64,000 nucleotides of DNA from contig JAKSZP010002673.1 in assembly GCA_022478985.1 (NCBI GenBank), positions 1 through 64,000 of the forward strand. Reading direction: 5' to 3'. Numbering within the stretch: the first letter of the stretch is position 1; each line of letters opens with the position of its first letter. The notes beneath the pieces were generated by a model. It was not told where the DNA came from. It did no database searches and was given only the letters and a program-made list of their open reading frames with translations. Positions 11,167 to 20,129 of this stretch are shown here, piece after piece. Made by a program: the position numbers and the translations under genes. The stretch comes from Massospora cicadina. Lineage: Eukaryota > Entomophthoromycota > Entomophthoromycetes > Entomophthorales > Entomophthoraceae.

Positions 11167-12855
11167 TTAGCGCAACTCCTTGTTGGTTGGTGAGAACGCC
11201 CAGGTGACGGAAGGTACCGCGCTCAGGTTCAATACCAAATGGTGGGGGAAGGTGGGGGAGCCGACCTGTACAACTGTTGTCTTGGAGGTGTTGACCATGG
11301 CGTTGGACGCCTTGGTGTACCTCTCAATGGTCACAGCAGCGAGGGCAACATCCCCAGGGCAGCCAAATGCAATGGCAGTGTCATCTGAAAATGTCATGGT
11401 GCGTGTGGGGGCTTTACCTGAGACCAGAATCCCTGTTAGCTTGTCCTGTAAGGAGGCCAAGAGGGGGTCAAGGGTGATGTTAAAAAGGATAGGGCTTAGG
11501 GGGTCCCCTTGCCGGAGACCTTGTCCAACTGGTACTGCCACTGTAAAACCCATTGGCGCCAGGACTCTGGTGTGGAGCTGGTCATAGAGCGCTGATATCC
11601 AGCGCCTAGCTGTGGGTGGGAGATGGAAGCGGGCCAGGGAAGCATCAATATACTTCCAGGATACCCGATCATATGCTTTCTCCATATCCAGGAGAGCCAC
11701 AAAGCCATTCACCTTACAAGAGTTAGCAGTCAAAGTCACGTGAAGGTCATTATAGTTGTCCCATAACGACCTCCCCGGAATAAAACCGTGCTGGGATGGG
11801 GAGAGGCGAGGTGACACCCATTTGGTGATGCAGTTGGCCAGAAGCTTCGTGAAGAGCTTGTGGTCTGTGTTGATCAACGCTATGGGGCGCCAGTTCGCCA
11901 GGTTCTCACGGTCTGACTTCTTGTGAATGAGGTTCGTGATTGAGCCTCTGGAGTCGGGGAGGACCTCGCCATTCACCAAGAGTGCACCGAAGAGGTCGCG
12001 GAGGGTTCTGGCTATCACTGCAGGTTCCAGAAGGTACACCTCAAAGGGTATTCCGTCTGGGCCTGGGGCTTTAAGCCGTGGGGATTTCAGAAGAGTTTCC
12101 ATCACCTCCTGGATGGAAATAGGCGCCAGTAGAGCCTCATCAGCCCGTGGGTCAATGGGCGGCTCTGGAGCCCGCCACAGGAAGTCTTGGATGTCCGATG
12201 GGTCCACATGGGTGGCATGGAAGAGGCTGGAGTAGAAGTGGTGTAGTTCCTGCGTGATTTCCTCCTTATCTGAAGTGGTTGTAGTGCCAATATTCAGTGC
12301 AGTAATATCCTGCGCTGTTGACTGGGCTTTCTGTTTCTGAAAGAAGAAGCGGGTGGGGCGTTCCCATTGAGCATAGTAATGAGATGTTGTATAGTTTGCT
12401 GCCCGTTCTTCCTGCAGTGTGAGCTCCAAGCGGAGTGCTTCCTGCGCCGCTTCCCAGTCTTCCAACCATCTGGGAGAGGGCGAAGGCTGGCAGTTTCGCT
12501 CTAGATGTCTGATTCTGGCTTCCGCCCTTTTGACTCTGGCGCGAGCTGCAGTCATCTGGGCTTTGGCACAGTTGTAAGCAACGCGGGTGATGCCCTCCTT
12601 GGTCACCGCCCATCTAGCCTTGTGGTCAAGCAGGTGGGGTGGGGGATAGGTGAGAGTCTCCCGGATGGTCATAGACAGCTTCTCCTTAGTGAAGGGGTTG
12701 TTGAGAAGAGCTGGGGAAACCCTAGGCCAGAACCTACGCGACGGTCTAAGTGTGGTGGTGAGGACAATGGTGAGTGACCTGTGATCACTCAGATGTTTGT
12801 CACGAGAGATGGGAGAGGAGACGCGGCCAATTAGCAGGGGGCCAATCAGTGCCAT
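11167..12855 (-). pseudogene. Reverse transcriptase domain of ORF2, copy A (longest open piece)
   Basis: This 562-codon open frame covers an N-terminal helical linker rich in Arg, Ala and Glu ('AYNCAKAQMTAARARVKRAEARIRHLERN'), then RT fingers, palm and thumb start. Motifs in order: 'RLKAPGPDGIPFEVY' (about residue 265), 'LIHKKSDRENLANWRPIALINTDHKL', 'QHGFIPGRSLWDN', 'LLDMEKAYDRVSW', 'GQGLRQGDPLSPILFNITLDPLL' and 'MTFSDDTAIAFG'. The Ala to Ser change in the catalytic box is absent from copies B and F. The last about 25 residues are out of frame relative to copy B. The ATG at 12855 lies 21 bases downstream of a TAG shared with copy B. Confidence 0.85.
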
Positions 12856-12873
12856 ATCTATGCGTGACGCTGA

Positions 12874-13461
12874 CTAGAAAGCTCCTCCATCATACTGGAT
12901 CCTAGTCATGCAACCTAGGCCAGACGTGGAGGGTGGAAGCGCATCTATAAAGCCACTCAGGCGAAGGAAATCCTGGAGGCGACTTGATCCAGGGCGTTCC
13001 TTTGCTGCAGGGGGGTAAGAGTCACGGACGCGACTTATGTTTGTGTTGAAATCTCCTAAGAGGACTGTATTACGTGGGAGATTGAGTTGGAGGAGCTCTT
13101 CCAAGAGCCAATTTTGCTCCTGACCTGCATTAGGCAGGTAGATGCTTGCAGCGAAGAAGGAGAAGTCAGGAGTGGTAAGTTTGGCCATTATGAGGCGGCC
13201 ACCTAGATATTGTGAAAAAGAATGGGTTTTAACCCGGGGATTCAAAACAATAAGGGCGGCATGGTTTGTCCAGAAGGAGTTGCCTCCAAACTGTTCATTC
13301 CATGCAGATTGTTCGTGGGGGAGAATATGGGGCTCCTGGACAGCAGCGATGTCAATTTTTGCTGATCTGAAGTTTCAGAGGAGGTGGGCTCTCCGCTTAA
13401 AGTCCCGCAACCCATTTGCGTTGATGGATTGCAGGGCCAGGGTGCTGCCATGGGGACTCAT
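12874..13461 (-). pseudogene. APE-type endonuclease region of ORF2, copy A
   Basis: N-terminal part of ORF2. Pieces in different frames cover 13461-13245 and 13245-12874. Visible family marks: the equivalent of 'QIDIAAVQEPHI' of copy B (the catalytic Glu motif, near 13340), 'VKTHSFSQYLGGRLIMAKL', and 'NLPRNTVLLGDFNTNISRV' with the G-D-F-N motif typical of APE-like LINE nucleases. The frame ends 'RIQYDGGAF' then TAG; in copy B the same TAG is present. Confidence 0.75.
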
Positions 13462-13496
13462 AGCTGTTCCCCTCCATGTCCTGGGGTTGCCAGCGC

Positions 13497-15840
13497 TTAA
13501 ACCTGCTGCTGTGCGGCGGCTAGTTTTGAGTCCTTTAGCTTGACTATTAGCTGCAATCCGTGAGGAGCGTCGAGGGTTCTGAGGGGAAGGAGAGGGTGGG
13601 GGGTGGAGGACCCAGTAAGCCAGCCTAGGATGCTGCCCCCGCTCCGTTGCAGGGGAAGGACCTGAGGGTGCTCAATGGTGACCTCCGCGGTGTCCCCATT
13701 TGATGAGTCTGAGTCCATATTCACTTCCTCCAACACTGCAAAGGATCCGCGCGAAATGGACTGTGGGGTTGGGGTAGGACTCTTTGAGGTGGCACTTCTA
13801 CCGCAGGCCGCGGGTTGCCAGTCCATGCTGGTGGGCATAGCTCCATTGGGAGCTGAGGGTTGATGCGATAAATCGCTGGTGGAGGTTGGTGGGGGTGCCG
13901 CGGAGCCCTGAGTGGGGGTGGCTGACGAGGGGCACCCTGTGAGAGATGCCTTGCGCTTGGTGAGAGAGTGAGTTGACTCTGGGAGATTGGAGGGGGTGCC
14001 CATTGGAAGGGGGGCATGAGCGCGAAGGTATCCCATACCAATAGTGGGGTTAGCTGTTTCAACTGCTAGGCGTAAGGCCTCAGGGGACAGGTCTTGAACG
14101 GGAACCCATTGTGTGGGTTGTGAAATTGCTGCTGCAGCCACGTGGGATCGTTTTTGGCCTGGTTTAGGCCCCTGGGTGGTGGCTAAGAGGGCTTGTTTTC
14201 GAGCTGTGCAGCCACTATACAAGTGTCCAAGGGCGTTACACCATGAACACCGGGGGCGCGCCTGATCAGGGTCGACAAAAAGATCTCAGGGCATGCCCCA
14301 ACTACTGCCACACGAGGAATAACCTCAATGTTGCGGGATACAGTGGGGGAGGGGATGAACGACGCCCTAGCAGTGCGAGCTCTTTGAGTGGGAGCATAGT
14401 AAGAGGGGACGCTAAAGTCCACTGAAAGAACAGACCCAAACTCCATTAAACCACGATGGAGTGCCAGTTTAAGAGACTCAGGATCAACAGTCGTTGGTAG
14501 GTTGGAAAAAGTAACCCATGAAATTTTCTCCAGGTGAGAGCGTGTGCGGGAGATGTGAAGAGATTTGCGTGGAATAATGACCTGGAGGGTGGCAGCATGG
14601 TCAGCAAGGGCAGCTTCAGTGAAGCCCACATCGATGTAGTGGCCCTCCACTGATTCATGGATGGTGGTGTTAATTGGGAATGTCTCCGCAATCGCTGCAA
14701 AGTATGAGAAGTAATCCTCTGTATAGAATTCAACAGGGTTATGCCCATAATAAAGGCGAATTGCGTGGGAGAGGGTTGAGCGAGGTAGAGCTTTTTGCGC
14801 TCTAGTTTCGGCCCATTTCTTCTTAACATCAGCAATAAACGCCACTTCACGGGGATCAGCTTTGGGTAGCGATGGTGCCAGAGGTTTTTGCCACGCCCCA
14901 GTGGCTCCTTTGGTACGTTTGTGTTTGCTTTGGGCTGCAATTGCGGGTTGAGTGTGAGCTAATGGTTTGGACAAGTTTGCAGAGTTCCCTTGTTGCTGGG
15001 ATGTTACAGCAGTTGCTGGCGTCATATTAAATTGAGGGGCGTTTTGTTGGGCCTCGCTAAATTGGGGAGTCCCATCCAGATTGGAATTAACTCCAGCCAA
15101 TTGGGAGGAGGGAGATGTTTCATCACCATCCCAATCTATTTGGGTAAATTCAGCCCGAGTATTTGCTGTGATTTCGTGGGCAAAACTCATTGGCTGATTG
15201 GTGAATTGGTCGCTTTCAGCATATTGAGATAAAGTGCCGACTTGAGAAGTGCCAATCACGGGGTTTAAATGGGACGGGTGAGAATGGAACTGGTGTGAAG
15301 TTCCAAAATCCGAACCATTTGAATCCTCATTGGGAAGAGTAGATTGTCCCAATTTGGTGCTTAGTGAACCAGAATGTGCGGCTAATACAACCTTACATCT
15401 GAGGATTTGGGGGCCAGGTAGCTGGGTATCGCCCCTCATGGAGGGAGCCAGAAACACGGCGTCAGCAATAATAGATGGGGCTGAATTAGCTGACACAATG
15501 GGGGAGGTAAATGCCTGGATGGGCTGAGTTGCATTCAACTGAGCAGACGCCATTAAAACAGCGTGGGTGATGGCCTCCTTGGTTGGAGGGGCCCAGAGGG
15601 TTGGTGGGAGGCAGCGCACACAGAGCTGTTAGGCGTGCAGGTTGCAGAAGTGCGATCAGGTGAACTGGCGCTAGTTGGAGTAGCTCCAGGTTGGGGGGTG
15701 GTGCCTGATTTCATGGCTGCTGCTTGAGAGCAGGTGATTCTGGTTGACCCTGAGGCGGGTAACTGAGGGTTGCTTCGTTTGGGGGTGGTGCTGGCTCGTT
15801 TGGAATAGCCTGCGGGTTCTTTTGCGGGGTTTCCCGCCAT
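13497..15840 (-). pseudogene. LINE ORF1: RNA-binding Gag-like protein (copy A, two frameshifts)
   Basis: ORF1 starts at 15840 (MAGNPAKEPAG...). It has a low-complexity Ser/Thr/Pro/Gln-rich N-terminal third, then a folded region. The folded region holds 'SLHISRTRSHLEKISWVTFSNLPTTVD' and 'LALHRGLMEFGSVLSVDFSVPSYY', which looks like an RRM. A CCHC knuckle (C-SW-C-x4-H-x4-C, best read in copy B) and a Pro-rich C-terminal region ending at 13497 follow. Two single-base deletions relative to copy B break the frame, one in the run of G near 15590 and one near 14276, just before the knuckle. Between them 14183-15619 is open. ORF1 ends only 36 bases before the ORF2 start, so the two ORFs are close but separate. 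Confidence 0.85.
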
Positions 15841-15860
15841 ATTTGCTAATAGATTTCGTA

Positions 15861-15930
15861 AATCTCTTTAGTGGAGCTAAATTTCAGGCTGAATTGATTT
15901 TCAAAAAGTGATGCTTAGCAGAAAGAGATT
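15861..15930 (-). promoter_or_regulatory. 5' terminal hairpin of copy A
   Basis: AATCTCTTT (15861-15869) and AAAGAGATT (15922-15930) are a perfect 9-bp inverted repeat. Nested inside it are GCTAA (15876-15880) and TTAGC (15915-15919). The outer arm is the element's first bases. The same pair is kept in copy B at 59881-59889 and 59943-59951. A structured RNA 5' end or an internal promoter element are both possible. Confidence 0.55.
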
Positions 15931-16190
15931 CCCTACTTTTAATTACTTTATAATATTATATGATCTTATTATGATTGTTTACTTTAATTTATCTGGCCTC
16001 TTTACTTATAGGGTTAACTTTATATTAATAAGAGAACACCTTTTAATTATTTTCTTATCTAAGAGTTAATAACCCTATCTGAATATATTTATTATTCTGG
16101 AAAGGTACCCCAGGGTATGGGCATCACTAAGTGATTATGTTTGCTGCAGCGTCCTTCTCTGCCCCATGTACACCTTTCTGATAAAGAAAA
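15929..16190. repeat. R1 repeat, copy 1, right segment
   Basis: It starts with the right target duplication of copy A (15929-15946) and continues R1. 'atagggttaac(t)tt', 'gggtatgggcatc' and 'agtgattatgtttgctgcag(c/t)gtcc' match 17490-17635 of copy 2. Similarity fades after about 16180. Confidence 0.65.
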
Positions 16191-16762
16191 CCTTTGTGAG
16201 AGTACTGATGCGATATCAGGCCTTAATCTTCCCAGACCTACTAGAAGATAGGTACTAGGTGAGGATTTAACTCAGATGGACTTGAGATCAATTAGAAAAA
16301 AGCTGGGCCGCTAAGCTAAGATGACTTGATGGATGTTGGATCACTCAGGTTGAATTAGCTAGATAAGTCATAAGTACCAGCATTTGGGCGCTAATTATGC
16401 CGTTGGTTTTTTCCAATGTAAAGTTTCATTAAAGGAAGCCCCATTAGTCAGATGGTTGCGCTTCTCACAAACTTGCAATAAAGAAAGGAGAGCCTAACGG
16501 TATTGCTGTTCATATAGAGAATAATATTCATATTGTCATCTTGGAGCATCATTGTTGTTCTAAACTATTTTGCAAAATGCAAATTTTGCAACATTGGTGA
16601 GTATATCATGGAATTCGCTGATTTCTGTGAGAAGGCTTTGTTCTGGTGGTATGGAAGCCTAGCGTCCAGAATAAAGAGTGTGCTAATTTAGCATAGGTGT
16701 GGGGAAGGAATTTGAACATGTACAAGGCGCTATCCCTAGCCAAATTTAGGTAGTAGAAATGT
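16191..16762. other. Unassigned sequence between R1 copies
   Basis: A/T-rich, with no convincing open frame or known motif. It lies between two direct copies of R1, so it could be the interior of a short element with R1 as terminal repeats, but no primer-binding site or polypurine tract is evident. Confidence 0.3.
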
Positions 16763-17660
16763 TTATACTTTACTTCCAAATACAAGACCAGACTTGTCAA
16801 GTGCTGAGCTTAACACCAACTGCTAGGGTGAGTGGCCTTGAGATATTTAATCAGATTGAGATCTAAGCATGAGTGAGACAATTATGTCACTAATGGGCAC
16901 TAATAACTTATAATTATTGATTCAAACAAATGATAAAATGCTTGGAAAACGGCGAGATGATGTACTTTAGGCAAAGTATCTATTAGCTTATGAAATCACA
17001 TTTGGAGTGGAATATGCTGCATTAAACCTAACAGTGGGTTAACAAAACTGAATTATGATAAGCCACTATAAACCAAGAAAGATATCAGATGAGTTCTAAC
17101 TACTTATGGGATAAGCAAAAAAACACTTTATAAATTTTATTGAGTGATCCAATTTACATAAATTAAGCTATTATCCCTGAACTCGTTTGTTTACCTACTT
17201 TGAAATAATTTGTATGATCAGAATCTCCAAACTCAATGTTGCATGAATTGGGATAAGGTCCCAAAATTATATTAATATAAATCTATATTTGTACTACATC
17301 CAAAATTTTCTTCATATATTTAAAAAGATTATCCTAAAACATGATTTTGATGATTCTTTACACCAATGCTCCGCTGCTTTTCTGAATCAAACATTTATTG
17401 TGGTTCCTCATATTTCAATTACTATGTCATAATATATCTTTTTATTCAGATTGTTTCCTCTACTTTACCTGGCAACCATAATTATAGGGTTAACCTTAAT
17501 TTTAAAAAGGTAACATCTTCAAATCTATATCATTATCTTAGCTATTGTTTAAAAACCAGCTGGGATATATAATTTACTTTATAATGATTTCCCTGGGTAT
17601 GGGCATCCCTGAGTGATTATGTTTGCTGCAGTGTCCTTTCAGCCCCTCATGCATCCTTAA
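16763..17660. repeat. R1 repeat, copy 2 (uninterrupted)
   Basis: About 0.9 kb, in direct orientation with the three segments at 2808-3314, 9692-9857 and 15929-16190. It shows the unoccupied sequence at both LINE insertion points of copy 1: near 17262 for D, and near 17400-17422 for A. Identity is moderate by eye and both copies are A/T-rich without coding capacity. Confidence 0.65.
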
Positions 17661-18575
17661 AAATTCTGGAGGTTGAATAAAAAATAAACACTTCAATAAC
17701 CTATTACCTCTGGGAATATATTCTAATGATAGATCTTGTAAACTCTATAATTAGCCTTGCATAAATTGATACAGATACTCAAGTAATTGCCCCAATTTAG
17801 TAACCAATTATGCTCTAAAAATCATATGGGCTAAAGGCACCTTTAAGGTTGCCCCTCATTTTATTGAAATGAGTTACCACACTACTCAAAAAAATGTATG
17901 TCAATTAATTGGCACATTAGCACTGCACATGGACAGCACAAAAGGGAGTACCTAGTGCTATTGAAAGACCTGCTGAAGTTTCAAAATGGGGTATGTCATT
18001 TAGTGGAATTGATGGAAAAATGTAATAATTATAATTTTGTCAGCTTTTATGATAAAACACTATTTGAGCTGATCCTAAGACACTTTTGCACATTTAGCTT
18101 GACATTTTTGTACTTTAAACCTTCACAAATCTTGAAGTATTTTGCCACCTCTTAATCTAATAAATTATTGTTGTATCAGACCTTGGGCCAACTTGAGGTA
18201 GAAAATATAATCTGTGGAAAATTGCGTGCTTAAGCTATGGTAAGGAGATGGCCTAGAGGTACAAATACTGGCGCCTGGTCAAGTGAAAAGTAAGAAAAGG
18301 TATTTTATTCTATTAAAATTTAATTTTTTCTTGATTCGCTTTTATCTGGTTATTAAATCAGAGTCTATTACTATTAATAGTGTTGACAATCTGTTAGGAC
18401 GAAAATCACTAGCCTGTATCTTTGTTTGCACAAGTAGAGTTTCCTAAAATTGTAGGGAGAAATTATCCCAGGAAGAACAGAAGAGTCCTATAATTTATAT
18501 AAGTCTTGTGAGCTTCTGAAAAGTTAATATACCATGACATTTATTGGGTTTCCCACCTGAATGGTGGATTCAGTT
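17661..18575. other. Unassigned A/T-rich region left of the G1 LTR
   Basis: I see nothing I can name. A plus-strand open stretch at 17898-18155 has no recognisable motif. The right limit is set by the first similarity to the LTR copy at 31514. Confidence 0.3.
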
Positions 18576-18611
18576 ACATCAGATAATGGGAATCAATACT
18601 GACCTGACCAC
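18576..18611 (+). repeat. 5' LTR of gypsy element G1, first fragment
   Basis: The 'ataatgggaatcaata...gacctgaccac' stretch corresponds to 'ccaaagggaaacaatcc...tatgaccaaa' at the start of the LTR at 31514-32003. The LTR is then interrupted by LINE copy C and resumes at 23837. The left boundary is approximate. Confidence 0.5.
18597..18611. repeat. Target-site duplication, left, of copy C
   Basis: TACTGACCTGACCAC is repeated exactly at 23822-23836. The 15-bp pair sets the limits of the LINE at 18612-23821. Confidence 0.85.
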
Positions 18612-18628
18612 GCTGGCTTTTCTTTATC

Positions 18629-18648
18629 GTAACAATCACTTTAGTTAC
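18629..18648 (+). promoter_or_regulatory. 5' terminal hairpin of copy C
   Basis: GTAAC (18629-18633) pairs with GTTAC (18644-18648). The stem is shorter than in copies D and H and its bases differ, but it sits at the same place relative to CTTTTCT and GATAATC. Copy E has the identical pair at 61935-61939 and 61950-61954. Confidence 0.5.
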
Positions 18649-18871
18649 TATGATTTGATTTGAACAGCAAATTTGGATAATCACACATGGGAAAGATGGG
18701 CGACTCTATCAATAAAATACAACATGGGTGAGCGTCGCGGCAAGCGGTGAACTTAATGGTGCAACTAAGGGCAAGAAACGCCCTGGAGGGTGACCAGGAA
18801 CCCAATCTAAAAAAACTGCAAACTCAGAGCCCTCTGGGCTTATGTTATTCACTGTAAAGCATGCGTAATAT

Positions 18872-19745
18872 ATGTACATTCAGTTCAACCAACCCTTATC
18901 AAAAGTGGAACATGGGATCAGACTCTTCCTTGGGGATGAGTCACCGACCCTGTGGGAGAAAACATGTGAGGCACAGCCCTCACTTTTCCCTCATGCGGTG
19001 TACGTAGCCACCAACAACATGGGCTGCAGCTGGATTAATATTGGTTTCAAAAAAGCCGATGAAGCTGATGCTGCAGCAAAAGTCTGTGTGGAAATTGCCC
19101 TCCCAAAGGGAAAAAAATGTATGCACCGTGTGCACCAGATGGAACATTGCAAAAACTTTGTTCATCTCTTTTGACTCACTCCCCACCAACCTTCCTCATA
19201 AGGTAATCGAGGAGGAGCTCCACAAAGGTCTCATGGCCTACAGAGAAATTCAGCAACTCAAATTACAGCAATTTCTCCTGATGCCCAACCTGTGCATGGG
19301 CAAAGCTATTGCTGTAATCAACCCCTTCCCAGAAGTGGAAGAGGACTTATCCAGAATTCTCCGCACAGCAGAGTTTCACTTTAAAGATGGGTGCCAGTCA
19401 GCTGCATTCTGAGTTACACTGAAGCGTGCACCACCCATTTGCAACCACTGTGGCTCACTGGGCCACAAGGAACACGCATGCCCTGTGAAAGAGGGCTTAA
19501 TAGAAAATGACTATTGTGAGGAAGCAATGGACGAAGATAATGAAAAGTTCGCCAAAATGACTGATGGTCACCACCCATTCCGCTGGGGTGAAGATGGACT
19601 ATACTCCATCGTGGACCCAGTTACAAGCAAACAACGTAAAGCAGCACAAAAAGCCCACAAGCGAGCAGCAGCTGAAGCAGCGGCACATTTGGAGTCTGCC
19701 ATTAACCCCGGACAAATTTGGGAGGATATTTTGGATTTTCACTGA
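18872..19745 (+). pseudogene. LINE ORF1: RRM-like and CCHC RNA-binding protein (copy C, broken)
   Basis: The likely start is the Met at 18872 (MYIQFNQPLSK). A conserved N-terminal domain ('HAVYVATNNMGCSWINIGFKKADEADAAAKV') follows; the frame then shifts near 19110-19140. An RRM-like unit 'TLFISFDSLPTNLPHKVIEEELHKGLMAY...MGKAIAVINPF' comes next. A TGA at about 19410, shared with copy E, is followed by the knuckle C-NH-C-x4-H-x4-C (about 19440-19482). The Ala/Lys-rich C-terminal part (19485-19745) contains 'DGHHPFRWGEDGLYSIVDPVT'. Further downstream 19854-20111 continues a Ser/Asn/Lys-rich segment that may also be ORF1. Expected role: binding element RNA. Confidence 0.8.
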
Positions 19746-20129
19746 ACCAACCATTTAGAACAATATGCCCAGGTCAAAAATTTTCACAGTAACCTGACTG
19801 AGTCACAAAGCGACATCAGTCATGCACATAATGAGGAACAATGCAACCGCAATTTGGGCGAAAATGTGGTATACAATTCACCAAAGTTGAACCTCAAAAA
19901 TACAAAATCCAATCAACAATCCGCATCAAATCAACATGAGACCTGTGCAGGAAAAGTTGATGCAAATGCAAAAAACTGCAATTTCCTTGAATCATTGGGT
20001 CAGATCAAGGGAACCAACAATGGCAGTAAAAGAATTGGAGTACAGACGCGGAGCATGGCCAAAATGAGCTGTGGTGGGATAGGGCCAGAGGGTTCTTCCA
20101 ACTGCTCCTGAGGCGCCGCGGGCACCTCA

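Larger units (their letters stand above)
9916..13461 (-). pseudogene. LINE ORF2: endonuclease-reverse transcriptase (copy A, broken)
   Basis: ORF2 makes the nicking and reverse transcription enzyme of the element. The start is taken at 13461 (MSPHGSTLALQSINANG). An endonuclease region follows, with 'LLGDFNTNISRVRDSYPP' near 13040. A TAG at 12874-12876 interrupts the frame between endonuclease and RT. The RT frame 11167-12855 carries 'RLKAPGPDGIPFEVY', 'NWRPIALINTD', 'HGFIPGRSLWDN', 'EKAYDRVSW', 'GLRQGDPLSPILFN' and a catalytic box reading FSDD instead of FADD. It then frameshifts near 11245 (one G fewer than copy B). A TGA at 10929-10931 follows, then the C-terminal part 10053-10826 with C-TR-C-x8-H-x4-C (zf-RVT-like). 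Another frameshift near 10090 precedes the TAA at 9916-9918. A polyadenylation-like AATAAA follows the stop. Confidence 0.88.
9858..15928 (-). mobile_element. Family 1 LINE, near full-length (copy A)
   Basis: This is a 6.07-kb minus-strand non-LTR retrotransposon. The 3' end is a run of eight T on the plus strand (9858-9865, a sense poly(A) tail) next to 'agtactagatggtcc'. The 5' end is a terminal hairpin at 15861-15930. ORF1 (13497-15840) is followed by ORF2 (9916-13461) with APE-type endonuclease, RT and C-terminal Cys/His module. It is flanked by a slightly decayed 18-19-bp target duplication and sits in R1. By eye it is closely similar to copy B at 53886-59955 over its whole length, differing by scattered transitions and single-base indels. 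It is more G/C-rich than its surroundings. Several frameshifts make it inactive as it stands. Confidence 0.92.
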
